This document shows positions 8,580 to 17,355 of a DNA stretch of 62,406 nucleotides, one piece after another. The translations under genes were made by a program, and so were the position numbers. Source of the stretch: Promethearchaeota archaeon (lineage in GTDB: Archaea; Asgardarchaeota; Lokiarchaeia; Sigyniarchaeales; SOKP01); the NCBI GenBank assembly GCA_016840085.1, contig JAEOTA010000034.1, positions 1-62,406 of the forward strand, in the 5' to 3' direction. A model generated the notes under the pieces. It was given only the letters and a program-made list of their open reading frames with translations. It ran no database searches and had not been told where the DNA came from. Position 1 is the stretch's first letter, and each line of letters starts with the position of its first letter.

Positions 8580-11225
8580 TTAATTTGACTTAAAATTCTC
8601 AAAATTTAATCCACATTCATCATATATTTTTTCGATATACTCATTTGAAATATAAATAAAATTTCTATCTAACGAATTTAGATTATATTTTTTTAAAAAA
8701 TGGGAAATACTTTTCATTTCTTCCTTATTTGCTCGATAATTTAAAATATTTGATTCAAATTTAGATTTTATAGTTAAATATTTGTCAAGTCTTTCTAATC
8801 TATCTTTTTCTTCTTTTATAGCTAAATATTCCATCCATATTTTATGTGAATCATTGTCAATATCCAAATAAAATTGGTAATTATATGTATTTTCAATTAA
8901 AACAAATTCTTTAGATATATCTGAGAAATTAAATCTTTGGATATCTTCGATTATATCTATTGAGTAATCTGGCGAGAAATATTTTTCATTAGTAATTTTT
9001 TTAAAATATTTATGTGACATATTAAACCATTCATTTTCAAATAATTCTAAAAATTCAGAATTTATAGTATTAATATTGTTAGATTTAAGAAGAATCTTTT
9101 TTGTTATTTTTAAAAGATCATAGTCATAAATGTAATTTGAAAAATAATCATCATTTTCTTTATCATATAACTTAATAATGTAAAATTCACCTTTATTTTG
9201 TGAACTATTATTACGATTACACCGCCCAGCCACTTGAATTAAAGAGTCTAAAGGTGCAAAATCGCGTATTACCAAATCAAAATCTAAATCTACACCAGCT
9301 TCTATAACTTGAGTGCTAATTAAGATTATTTTTTTTTGACTTTTTTTAATTTCAGGGATTAAATTTTTTATTTTTTTTATCAATTCTTGGCGCTGTTTAA
9401 CCAGAATGTCACTGGATAAGAAAAAAAGCTTTATTTTATTTGAATTCTTTTTTTCATTTTTAAGAGATTTGAAAAAATCTCTAGCAGATTTTCTAGTATT
9501 TAAAACACATAGAAAACTGTTAAAATCTTTTTTACTTTCGAATAGTTTTATAAATAATTTTAATAAATTATCGCTTTCAAAATTAAAATTTTTTTTGTTA
9601 ATTTCAGGTTGAATGAAGATTTTTATACGATTTAATTGATTAAAATATTCTTCTTTATTTTCTACTAGTTCATAGGATGTGTTTGGATCAAAAATCATGG
9701 GTAATGTTGCTGATACCAAAACAACTTTCATTTTAAACTTTTTTATAAATATTAAAAATATTTCTCTTATTAAATTCCAATACTTTAACGGAAAACATTG
9801 AATTTCATCTAAAATAATTATACTGTTCATTAATTTATGAAATTTTATGTTTAACATATTACGATTATAAAATAGGGAATAAAACAATTGATGAAATGTA
9901 GTTACAACGATATCAGCATTCCATCCTTCTATTAATAATTTAGCATCTAAACCAGCACTCATTTCATCGTCTAAACCCTTATAACTCATCTCAGTTCTAT
10001 GATTATGACACAATAATTTTTCCGAAGGTTTATTAGAATCAATCTTTAATATCTGTTGGAATGTCTCATTGATTTGATCAGTAATGCTTAAAAATGGTAA
10101 GCAATAAATAATTTTAGATTGACTAAGATTGATTTTAATTAAATTATCATTGTGCTGCATTGAAGATTTATAATTTATCATTTCGGAAATACAATTAATT
10201 ACTGAAATAGTTTTACCAAAACCTGTCGGCGCATTAAAGGTTAATATTTTATTTAAATTTTCTTTGTTATATTGGTGTATTTTCATTTTAGAATCATTAA
10301 ATATTTTATTACGATTAATATTTATTGGATTTAATTTATCAATTGTATTTTTTCTAATTTCTGTAATATATTGGTCAATTTGAGGTGGCAAATTCATTAA
10401 TGTCTTGTTCTTGCCTAAATCAATTGTCCCATCAAATGCAGCATCCATTTTATCAGATTCTAAAAATATAGAATTAATGATTTTAATCAGAAGAAAGAAA
10501 AATATTTTCTTATTTGGATTTTTCTTTCTTGAAATAAATTGTTTAAAATTCCTAACAATAAAAGGATAAATTGAGTTGGTATGAATTTTTTCAGATTTAC
10601 CAGTAACCATTTTTTCGATTATTTCTTTAACCTCATCAAATATTTTTGTGAATTCAATATCACTAAAATAAGACATGTTTTTTTTCAAGAAGTTTATATA
10701 CAAGTCTTTAAGATACGTGAAATTTTCTTCTAATGAATTAATTTGCTTAGTTAAGTAGTTTTTATTTCTATAATTTGTCGTTAATTCCCCTAATTGAGAA
10801 GATAAATTATTTAAATTCATATGATGGTCTCTAACGATTGTGAACCCTGCAATTATAAACAAACTTTTTACATTTTTTATAGGGTCATCCTCAGAATACT
10901 TTTCAAAATACATAACAAGAATTACTAAAGTAAACAATGAAGAAATGAGTGAATGTGAACTTAATTTTGAACGGTCTTTTTTACCCTTACTCAATTTATT
11001 TTGAAAGTATATCGTTGCCTTTCCCAAATCATGAGAAAAACCAATAATTCTTATATAATCTCTTAAAAAATCATTATATTGTCTAATACAACTAGTATCC
11101 AAAATTATTTTGAGTGACTTTAATGAATCATTAATTACATTTGAAATATGTTTTATTAAAGACTTATCTGTATGAGAGCAAATTTCCATAGAATTAGAAG
11201 AGAACGACATTCTCAATAAATTCAT
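8580..11225 (-). CDS. cas3: Cas3 nuclease-helicase (HD + SF2)
   Basis: 881 residues. The N-terminal HD nuclease shows SHTDKSLIKH (about 17-26) and GFSHDLGK with H65-D66. The helicase shows Walker A NAPTGFGKT, the DEIQCFP box, SATLP, the motif V region STQVIEAGVDLDFDLVI and motif VI GRCNRN. In type I systems Cas3 is recruited to Cascade-bound target DNA and degrades it. The chosen start overlaps cas5 by 32 nt. An internal ATG at 11189, giving MEICSHTDKS, would follow the cas5 stop and is an equally plausible start. DEIQ replaces the commoner DEAH/DEVH, as in several Cas3 groups. Confidence 0.93.
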   Translation of the reverse strand: MNLLRMSFSSNSMEICSHTDKSLIKHISNVINDSLKSLKIILDTSCIRQYNDFLRDYIRIIGFSHDLGKATIYFQNKLSKGKKDRSKLSSHSLISSLFTLVILVMYFEKYSEDDPIKNVKSLFIIAGFTIVRDHHMNLNNLSSQLGELTTNYRNKNYLTKQINSLEENFTYLKDLYINFLKKNMSYFSDIEFTKIFDEVKEIIEKMVTGKSEKIHTNSIYPFIVRNFKQFISRKKNPNKKIFFFLLIKIINSIFLESDKMDAAFDGTIDLGKNKTLMNLPPQIDQYITEIRKNTIDKLNPININRNKIFNDSKMKIHQYNKENLNKILTFNAPTGFGKTISVINCISEMINYKSSMQHNDNLIKINLSQSKIIYCLPFLSITDQINETFQQILKIDSNKPSEKLLCHNHRTEMSYKGLDDEMSAGLDAKLLIEGWNADIVVTTFHQLFYSLFYNRNMLNIKFHKLMNSIIILDEIQCFPLKYWNLIREIFLIFIKKFKMKVVLVSATLPMIFDPNTSYELVENKEEYFNQLNRIKIFIQPEINKKNFNFESDNLLKLFIKLFESKKDFNSFLCVLNTRKSARDFFKSLKNEKKNSNKIKLFFLSSDILVKQRQELIKKIKNLIPEIKKSQKKIILISTQVIEAGVDLDFDLVIRDFAPLDSLIQVAGRCNRNNSSQNKGEFYIIKLYDKENDDYFSNYIYDYDLLKITKKILLKSNNINTINSEFLELFENEWFNMSHKYFKKITNEKYFSPDYSIDIIEDIQRFNFSDISKEFVLIENTYNYQFYLDIDNDSHKIWMEYLAIKEEKDRLERLDKYLTIKSKFESNILNYRANKEEMKSISHFLKKYNLNSLDRNFIYISNEYIEKIYDECGLNFENFKSN

Positions 11226-12006
11226 TATTTTTGTTTTTTAATTTAAAAAATTCTTTTACTATTACCTTTATGGCTTTTCCTATAGGATTGTAAATTATGT
11301 TTTCATAACTCTTAACTATTCTCGGATATTCCATTATGTTTGGAGCATTTACTTTATATAAATTTGAAAAATTAAAATTAATTGGATTGCTTTGATCCAT
11401 ATCTATCAAACAGACCGGAACTACTGAACTAATTTTGACCTCACTGCTATTATTTTCTATCTTTTTCATTTGAAAAATTTCATTAAATTTAAAATTACAT
11501 ATAAATTCACTTATCCCCAAAAAAGGAGTATAATAACTTTTATGTTCCTTAATGTGCTCTGATAACTCATTAAAGTATTTATTTGTATTTGGATAATAAA
11601 TTCTGTACTTGGGTTTTTTAAGCAATTCTAACTTAGCTTGAGTGTGAGGAGATTGCCCCAACCATGCCATCCCTAAAAAAGCAGCAGTATCAGGCTTTGG
11701 AGGTAAGTTTAATATATCCAAGAATTCTTTATTCGACTCTGGAAAATTCCTTGAGGTTCTTGCTCTTGTATTTAACCAGTTTATCCCAACATATATTTTT
11801 TCAATAGGATTCAGAATTCTAATTCCAAATTTACATTTGAACATTTCATATCGTTCTTCAAATGATAGTCCTAGTATGGCACCAATAATCCCAGTTAAAG
11901 AAGTTTTAGGAGGGAATTCGTATGTTAAAGGTGAAGATGTAGTATAGAATTTCTTAAAGAAACCGAAATCTCCTGAAATGTCAAAAGTTAAACATTCCAC
12001 CGTCAT
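11194..12006 (-). CDS. cas5b: Cas5b (Cas5h type), Cascade backbone subunit
   Basis: 270 residues. The N-terminus FDISGDFGFFKKFYTTSSPLTYEFPP, then TSLTGIIGAILGL, is the Cas5h/I-B signature; Cas5 caps the 5' handle of crRNA in Cascade. Two basic Arg/Ser-rich segments follow (NTRARTSRNFPE). It lies 13 bp after cas7 and overlaps cas3. Normal length for I-B. Confidence 0.92.
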   Translation of the reverse strand: MTVECLTFDISGDFGFFKKFYTTSSPLTYEFPPKTSLTGIIGAILGLSFEERYEMFKCKFGIRILNPIEKIYVGINWLNTRARTSRNFPESNKEFLDILNLPPKPDTAAFLGMAWLGQSPHTQAKLELLKKPKYRIYYPNTNKYFNELSEHIKEHKSYYTPFLGISEFICNFKFNEIFQMKKIENNSSEVKISSVVPVCLIDMDQSNPINFNFSNLYKVNAPNIMEYPRIVKSYENIIYNPIGKAIKVIVKEFFKLKNKNNEFIENVVLF

Positions 12007-12019
12007 ATTAATATAAACC

Positions 12020-12973
12020 TTAAAAATCTAAATTTTCAATGGGTATATTCTGGCTTTTCCAGTCATTAATTAGATTTAGGATATCTTTATAACCTTTGAA
12101 TTCAGTGCTTGGATGTGCTTTAATAAATATCTTTTTAATTTTAGAAACATCTTGAATAACACTCTCCTTTAATGGTCCCATATCAAATAAAAATTCTGAA
12201 ATATCACGCAATGCCAGGTCATCTACAGATTGATCCTTTTTAGAAATCTTAATTAATTTATCAATTTGTCCTATGAAATATTCTGACTCATTATATTCTA
12301 ATTTTATTAACAAACGTGGAGAATGACCAACTTTAGATCTAGATTGTAATCGCTCCGTTCCTTTCCATAATCCTTTTAGTAATAATTCTAAGTCTTCATT
12401 AGTAAGTTTAGTAATCGCACCTAATTTTTCATTAATTATTCCATAAAATCTATATAAACCATAATGAATTATATAATCATTTCTAAATGTTCGTTGCATT
12501 GCTTTTTGTTTACCAGCGAACGCACCTGTTCCTTGTAAAAGAATTGGTTCAACTTTATGAATAGATCTACCAAAATTAAATTGAACTGGACCTGTTAATT
12601 GGATAGATTTCATTTTTTCACCTAAAGGTATGGCACAACCAAAAAGCCTCACATCTATACAGTTCTCTATTAATAAATCAGCAGGATCCACATTTTCATT
12701 CTTTTCTATAAAATCTTGTGCTCTTTCTCTAGCCATTTTAATTGTACCGTCATCTTTTTCAAATTCGTCAATTAATATGACTTGATTTTCGTAATCTCTT
12801 AAATAATCTCTTATGGTTCTTTTTAATCGAACATCTGTTACAATTCCTAAGCCTGTCTCCTCATCAATTCGAGGTTTATTCTCTGCTAATGGATCTCCAT
12901 TTGGATTATTGTCTCTAACATCGTAAAAAAAAGCCAATTCAGCACGATTTTCGATCAATTTATTTTTACTCAT
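12020..12973 (-). CDS. cas7b: Cas7b (Csh2), Cascade crRNA-binding backbone
   Basis: 317 residues with the unmistakable Csh2 start NRAELAFFYDVRDNNPNGDP, then ENKPRIDEETG and VTDVRLKRTIRDYL. Later come CIDVRLFGCAIP and TGPVQFNFGRSIH, the Cas7 RRM core. It polymerises along the spacer part of crRNA. Its start overlaps the end of the cas11b-like ORF by 8 nt. This gene fixes the subtype as I-B. Confidence 0.95.
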   Translation of the reverse strand: MSKNKLIENRAELAFFYDVRDNNPNGDPLAENKPRIDEETGLGIVTDVRLKRTIRDYLRDYENQVILIDEFEKDDGTIKMARERAQDFIEKNENVDPADLLIENCIDVRLFGCAIPLGEKMKSIQLTGPVQFNFGRSIHKVEPILLQGTGAFAGKQKAMQRTFRNDYIIHYGLYRFYGIINEKLGAITKLTNEDLELLLKGLWKGTERLQSRSKVGHSPRLLIKLEYNESEYFIGQIDKLIKISKKDQSVDDLALRDISEFLFDMGPLKESVIQDVSKIKKIFIKAHPSTEFKGYKDILNLINDWKSQNIPIENLDF

Positions 12974-13409
12974 TTTGTTCTTCCTCTTTTTTTTGCAATT
13001 TAAAATATTTATATGATGATAATCCGTGAGTAAAATACCAACTGAGTTCTATATTGGATAAATCCCATTTCGAACCTGCATCTTGAAGATATATTGATAT
13101 TTCACTTACTAGATTTGAATAAGGCCTTTGTAGGAGTTTCAATTTATTTACAACTTTTGGAAATAGCTCTAGAAGAATCCGATTATCTACTCGGAGATTA
13201 TGTAAGGAACTCCAAAAAGCCTCATTACCTTTCTTTTTAGGGTTCTGAACTCTCTGAACTTCAAGTAATAACCCTATTAGTACCCCCTCAAGAAAAACTG
13301 CTTTAGAAGGGATATTGATAAAAAAATCACTATACTTTTCAAAATATTGATTTATTTTATCTCTATAATTATCTTTTTTGCCTTTTTCATTATTAGATAT
13401 TTTTCTCAC
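12966..13409 (-). CDS. Separate Cas11b-like small subunit (C-terminal part of Cas8b/Csh1 as its own ORF)
   Basis: 147 residues, all-helical, with the pattern FFINIPSKAVFLEGVLIGLLLEVQ...AFWSSLHNLRVD...ELSWYFTHGLSSYK. This is what I expect for the C-terminal helical domain of Csh1/Cas8b, the part that acts as Cas11. It is read from a GTG (13407-13409) overlapping the end of cas8b by 17 nt in another frame. In well-studied I-B and I-D systems Cas11 is made by internal initiation inside cas8/cas10d; here it is a separate frame. A sequencing frameshift in one long cas8b is the main alternative, though cas8b ends cleanly and a start codon sits in the overlap. Confidence 0.65.
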   Translation of the reverse strand: MRKISNNEKGKKDNYRDKINQYFEKYSDFFINIPSKAVFLEGVLIGLLLEVQRVQNPKKKGNEAFWSSLHNLRVDNRILLELFPKVVNKLKLLQRPYSNLVSEISIYLQDAGSKWDLSNIELSWYFTHGLSSYKYFKLQKKEEEQNE

Positions 13410-14919
13410 CTTTGAAGATTAATTGATTTAATTTCTTAAATAAAAGTACGATAGGAATAAAATCCTTTATATTATAACTAACATTAATCGTACAAGAATT
13501 ATTTAAATATAAATTATTTTTCAATTTTTTAAAGAAAAATGTTAGAAATCTCTTAAAAGTTATATTTCTTCCTGTAAATAATATCCATAATGTTTGCAAA
13601 TATCGATCTCGATCAAAGTATTTTAATCTTTTATCATAAAATAAATTTTTTAAATTTTGGAACGAAAAAATCATTGGAAATTTATTGGCGTTAATTCCTG
13701 GAAATAATGGATGTGTATCAAAATCATCAACATTTTTTATTTCTTCATTAATTTTTCGAATTCTACTGGGAGAAATGTCCTGTATATGTAATAATATATT
13801 AAAAACAGACTTACCAGGACCAGTTAATTCATAAAATAAAAAATTAAAAACCATTGAATCCTTAAAGTCAGAAAGAATGTCTAAAATTAATTCCTCTCCT
13901 TGAGATAATTGCTCGTAAGTAATCTTCTTTGTAAGTAATTTATTTTTTATATTATTAAACTCATATAAAAACTCCATCATATTAGCTCCGGAGAATAGCA
14001 TTCGAGGTATTAAATGAAAACTAATTCCTCCTAGCTTAAAGTCAAATTGTTTCTTAAGTACGGCTCTCCCTATAAGTGCAAATAACGCACACTTCTCACA
14101 TACAGGATAATTTAAATATACTAATTTTTTATCAAATCCTCCAGCGATATACCCTCTTTTATCTGATGTATAGAAAGTAAAAGGTGAAAAGTTCCCTGAG
14201 ATTAATTTTTCAGACTTAGTATCGTGGCATAAACTGCAAACATTGATTTCTTTCACTTTTTTAAAGAGATAATCATTTATCAATTTTTCTTTAAAAACTT
14301 CAACGATTTCTTCTATTAAAGATGGTAATTTATTATCAATTTTAATACTTAAGACCGAGTTGACACTTGTACTAATGGCTTTTTCGTCATCAAATATTTC
14401 TAATTGTCTTTCTACTAACTGTTGTTTAACTTTTAGCAAATTCTTATCTAAAACTTTATTTATTTTAGATAAGAGTGTAAATTGTTGATACTTCTTGTTC
14501 TTCTCAAATTTATTGAAATATTTCTTAATATTTTTTAACGCACCATCAATACCTTTTTCTATTTTCTGCCGTGAACTTTCATCTCTTTTTCCTTTTGGAA
14601 CAATTTTCAACGTAGGTGTACTATATGCGCCTCCTCTGGCAGGAAAATTTAAAACTTTGTCATCGAAATTCTTTTTATAGACTTCTTGACTAATTTTAAC
14701 GAATTTTATTGCCTTATTTTGTTTCTTGAATTCTATAAAAAATATGTTTGGAAATTTGAAATCTTTATCTTTTTTAGCCAAAAAATTATCCATGTCAAAA
14801 GGAGGACTTGAAAAATATTGCACTAAATCTTTAAAATCTAACTCATTAACCTCTCCAAAGTTAATATTTTTTTCAATAGCAACAAATGCTTTTCCTAAAT
14901 TTACAATACTATCGATCAT
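13393..14919 (-). CDS. cas8b: Cas8b (Csh1-type) large subunit, lacking the C-terminal helical domain
   Basis: 508 residues. It shows the Csh1-like N-terminal region, a Cys-rich block CSLCHDTKSEKL, then YPVCEKCALFALIG (a CxxC/CxxC zinc site), and a mid-region GGISFHLIPRMLFSGANMMEFL. Cas8 recognises the PAM and opens the target. Fused Csh1 proteins are usually longer; this one plus the following 147-residue ORF adds up to a normal size. First gene of the interference block, preceded by a promoter-like region with a 14-bp palindrome. Confidence 0.85.
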   Translation of the reverse strand: MIDSIVNLGKAFVAIEKNINFGEVNELDFKDLVQYFSSPPFDMDNFLAKKDKDFKFPNIFFIEFKKQNKAIKFVKISQEVYKKNFDDKVLNFPARGGAYSTPTLKIVPKGKRDESSRQKIEKGIDGALKNIKKYFNKFEKNKKYQQFTLLSKINKVLDKNLLKVKQQLVERQLEIFDDEKAISTSVNSVLSIKIDNKLPSLIEEIVEVFKEKLINDYLFKKVKEINVCSLCHDTKSEKLISGNFSPFTFYTSDKRGYIAGGFDKKLVYLNYPVCEKCALFALIGRAVLKKQFDFKLGGISFHLIPRMLFSGANMMEFLYEFNNIKNKLLTKKITYEQLSQGEELILDILSDFKDSMVFNFLFYELTGPGKSVFNILLHIQDISPSRIRKINEEIKNVDDFDTHPLFPGINANKFPMIFSFQNLKNLFYDKRLKYFDRDRYLQTLWILFTGRNITFKRFLTFFFKKLKNNLYLNNSCTINVSYNIKDFIPIVLLFKKLNQLIFKGEKNI

Positions 14920-14993
14920 AGTTAAAAGATAATTGTTATTATTGACTTTTGAAGAATTTTAATTTCTTCAAAGGATTCAATATCTTTTGTTTG

Positions 14994-15029
14994 AACAAAT
15001 ATTTGTTAATGGTATTTATATTTATTTTT
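14994..15029 (-). promoter_or_regulatory. Promoter/operator of the cas8b-cas6 block
   Basis: The 160-bp gap upstream of cas8b holds, on minus, an A-rich TATA box (complement of 15011-15029, AATAAATATAAATACC). Just downstream is the perfect 14-bp palindrome AACAAATATTTGTT (14994-15007). A dyad immediately after a TATA box is where an archaeal repressor would block initiation. The interference genes would then be expressed separately from the adaptation block upstream. Confidence 0.45.
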
Positions 15030-15080
15030 CTTATTTAAAACTTTAGGACTTAATATACTTAATAATTTTTTAATTTTATA

Positions 15081-16250
15081 TCAATTAAGTGCAAAAATTT
15101 CTGTATTTACATACTGTTGTCTATAAAGAAAATATGAGAATTCTTCGATTTTCCCGTGTTCTAAGTAGATTTTTTCGGGATTACAATTTTCAACAAATTT
15201 TTCTAATTCATTGAAGTCGCAATGGTCGCTAAACGGAATATATTTATCAGCGGGAAATTCTCTGCGGAACGATTCGTTCAAAACTTTTCCTGAAAGATAA
15301 ATTATTTTTGCACCCGTTGTAATTAAACTTTTATAAGGGTCGTTAAACATATAATAAGGGGGGATGAGAAGGATATAGTCGTTAAAATTTATTAACTGCT
15401 TTTTATTATAATTTCTGTAAGGCTCCCATTTATTAAATATAATCCCTTGATTTTCTAAAATCTTGGTTAATTTGGCAATATTTTTATCGAGTAGAATTCT
15501 ATGAGATGAACTTAAAGTGTTTAAAATAATTTGGCTTTTACCAAAGGCATACCCTAAAAGAATGACTGGATGCCCTTTAGATATTTCTTTTTCTATGTGT
15601 TCATTTAAATCTTTTTGAATTTCTTGAGATCTAGGAAAAATAAAATTTGGAGCCCCAAATGTGCACTCCATAATTAAGCGATCACATTTAATCGGCTTTA
15701 ACCCTTTAATAACTCGTTGTCCATTAAGTAATGCACGATCTTCGGTAATAAAATCACTTGTATAAAGAATTTTCTCAGAACCCTCAATGAATAAGCTCAA
15801 AGAGCCATAAGTATGTCCATTCTCTAGTAATGTCAATGAAATTCCATTGTAATCAACTGATTGAGGATAGTTTTTATCTCTTCCAAGTAACCATGAACTT
15901 TCAGGTAAATTAAATTTTCCTCTTGAGCGAACTTTTGCTATTTCTTTTGTAATTTTAGAGCAGAGATATTTTGGTTGAGATTCTTTATTTTCCAAATCTT
16001 TTGAGATTTCTTCTGGAATGTTTGGAATATGATCCATGTGAGCATGTGATACAAAAATAATATCGGCGTTAGGGTTCAAATGGTCTATAGCAATATTAAC
16101 CCCGTCAATGTAAATATTAATTCCAAAATTTTTATCATAACCAATGTCAATACTTTTATTTCTATATTTAGACTCTTGTGTTCTGCTCTGAAGGTTATTC
16201 ACAAACGCTTTAAATTTTTTGAGTGGACTGGATTCAAAATTATTTTTCAT
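15081..16250 (-). CDS. Beta-CASP metallo-beta-lactamase nuclease embedded in the cas adaptation block
   Basis: 389 residues. The metal motif HAHMDH is at 69-74, followed by a motif II GHTYGS, motif III YTSDF, then MECTFGAPNFIFPR and GYAFGKSQ of the beta-CASP domain. FSDHCDFNEL and YLEHGKIEEF near the C-terminus are hallmarks of the COG1236 exonuclease group (CPSF73/SNM1 relatives, including ligase-associated DNA exonucleases). All metal ligands appear intact. It is 22 bp downstream of cas4 on the same strand, so it is likely co-transcribed with cas1-cas2-cas4. RNA 3'-end processing is the alternative to DNA exonuclease activity. Not a standard cas gene. Confidence 0.85.
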   Translation of the reverse strand: MKNNFESSPLKKFKAFVNNLQSRTQESKYRNKSIDIGYDKNFGINIYIDGVNIAIDHLNPNADIIFVSHAHMDHIPNIPEEISKDLENKESQPKYLCSKITKEIAKVRSRGKFNLPESSWLLGRDKNYPQSVDYNGISLTLLENGHTYGSLSLFIEGSEKILYTSDFITEDRALLNGQRVIKGLKPIKCDRLIMECTFGAPNFIFPRSQEIQKDLNEHIEKEISKGHPVILLGYAFGKSQIILNTLSSSHRILLDKNIAKLTKILENQGIIFNKWEPYRNYNKKQLINFNDYILLIPPYYMFNDPYKSLITTGAKIIYLSGKVLNESFRREFPADKYIPFSDHCDFNELEKFVENCNPEKIYLEHGKIEEFSYFLYRQQYVNTEIFALN

Positions 16251-16272
16251 AATATAATCATATCTTCTGTAA

Positions 16273-16962
16273 TTATCCTCTTAAACAATAATTTCGGCAT
16301 TCACAATCAATACATTTCCCTTTATCTCTCGTTGGATTGGGCATTTTTTCAGACGCTAATAATTTTTTAATTTGCTCAATTATATTCATAACTTTTAGCT
16401 TATCTTCTATTCCAATTAGATAATCGACTACTTTACCGTGTTTGGAATAATATACGCGCACTTTTTTAACTAAAAAATCAAAATTCTTTTCAATTAAAAT
16501 TGCTTGAGCAGTTACTTGATATTTATGGGGATTATCAATGCCCTCAGGTGGAATGTTTCCTGATTTTATTTCCACTGGATATGCTTCTTTTCCATCGAAT
16601 TCAAAATAATCGATTAAACCAACTAAACCAAGCTCAGAGTCTGTTAAGTAAACATTGTAATATTTTTGAGCGTAGCCATCTTTCGATTTATTTGCCATTT
16701 TCTGAAGCTTTTCGTGTTTTTTGGCTCCAAATTCCATTTTATAAGTCTGTTTCATAGGGGAATGGAGTATATATCTAAAAAATATAATCCTTTTACAGTA
16801 GGAAAATTGCCTCACTTCTTCCGTGCCAATGAATGGTCTATCATAAAGATTGATCCATGGGTTATTTTTTCTTATTTCGTTTAATTGATGCTTATTTAAT
16901 CTAAACTGTTTTAAATCGATTATATTTTCCTTTTGAACTTTATTTTCCATATATTCTTTCAC
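16273..16962 (-). CDS. cas4: Cas4 PD-(D/E)XK exonuclease with Fe-S cluster
   Basis: 229 residues. The cluster ligands are visible: C56 in RQFSYCKR and C217/C220/C226 in the C-terminal CIDCECRNYC. The nuclease core shows FGAKKHEKL (conserved His), GLIDYFEF (Asp) and YPVEIKSG (ExK), then the QVTAQAIL helix. Cas4 trims prespacers and selects the PAM before Cas1-Cas2 integration. It carries an N-terminal extension of about 45 residues rich in Lys/Asn. It lies between cas2 and the beta-CASP nuclease. Confidence 0.93.
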   Translation of the reverse strand: MKEYMENKVQKENIIDLKQFRLNKHQLNEIRKNNPWINLYDRPFIGTEEVRQFSYCKRIIFFRYILHSPMKQTYKMEFGAKKHEKLQKMANKSKDGYAQKYYNVYLTDSELGLVGLIDYFEFDGKEAYPVEIKSGNIPPEGIDNPHKYQVTAQAILIEKNFDFLVKKVRVYYSKHGKVVDYLIGIEDKLKVMNIIEQIKKLLASEKMPNPTRDKGKCIDCECRNYCLRG

Positions 16963-16997
16963 TTAATTGTTTATTATGATTGAAAATGCACATTTAA

Positions 16998-17300
16998 TTA
17001 CATTGAAAGTATATCTTCGATAATTTTATATCCCTCTCCGAACTTAGACTTAACAGTTATGACTTTTGAATGGCATTTTTCGCAAATCGGGATTATCCGA
17101 ACATCCCCGGGCACATCTTTAAGGAGCTTTTTTAACCTCAATGCAATTTCTTCTGCACGATTAAATGTTAGCTCGCCGAAAAAAACCGAATAATTGAGAC
17201 GAATTAGATTATAAGACAATAACATGTTCGAAATTTTTGTCCGAAACAGATCAAATTCAACAGGTATATCATAAATAATTATAAATCTCGTTAAATTCAC
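16998..17300 (-). CDS. cas2: Cas2 integration complex subunit
   Basis: 100 residues with a ferredoxin-like Cas2 fold: FIIIYDIPVE carries the conserved Asp after beta-1, followed by LNYSVFFGELT and VRIIPICEKC. Cas2 forms the central dimer of the Cas1-Cas2 integrase. A CxxC pair (CEKC, about 73-76) near the C-terminus is an unusual addition. It lies between cas1 and cas4 on the same strand with short gaps. Confidence 0.93.
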   Translation of the reverse strand: MNLTRFIIIYDIPVEFDLFRTKISNMLLSYNLIRLNYSVFFGELTFNRAEEIALRLKKLLKDVPGDVRIIPICEKCHSKVITVKSKFGEGYKIIEDILSM

Positions 17301-17355
17301 CTATTTTTTTTAATTTCTGATTTATTATTTTTAATTTTATTTTTCTTATTTCAAA

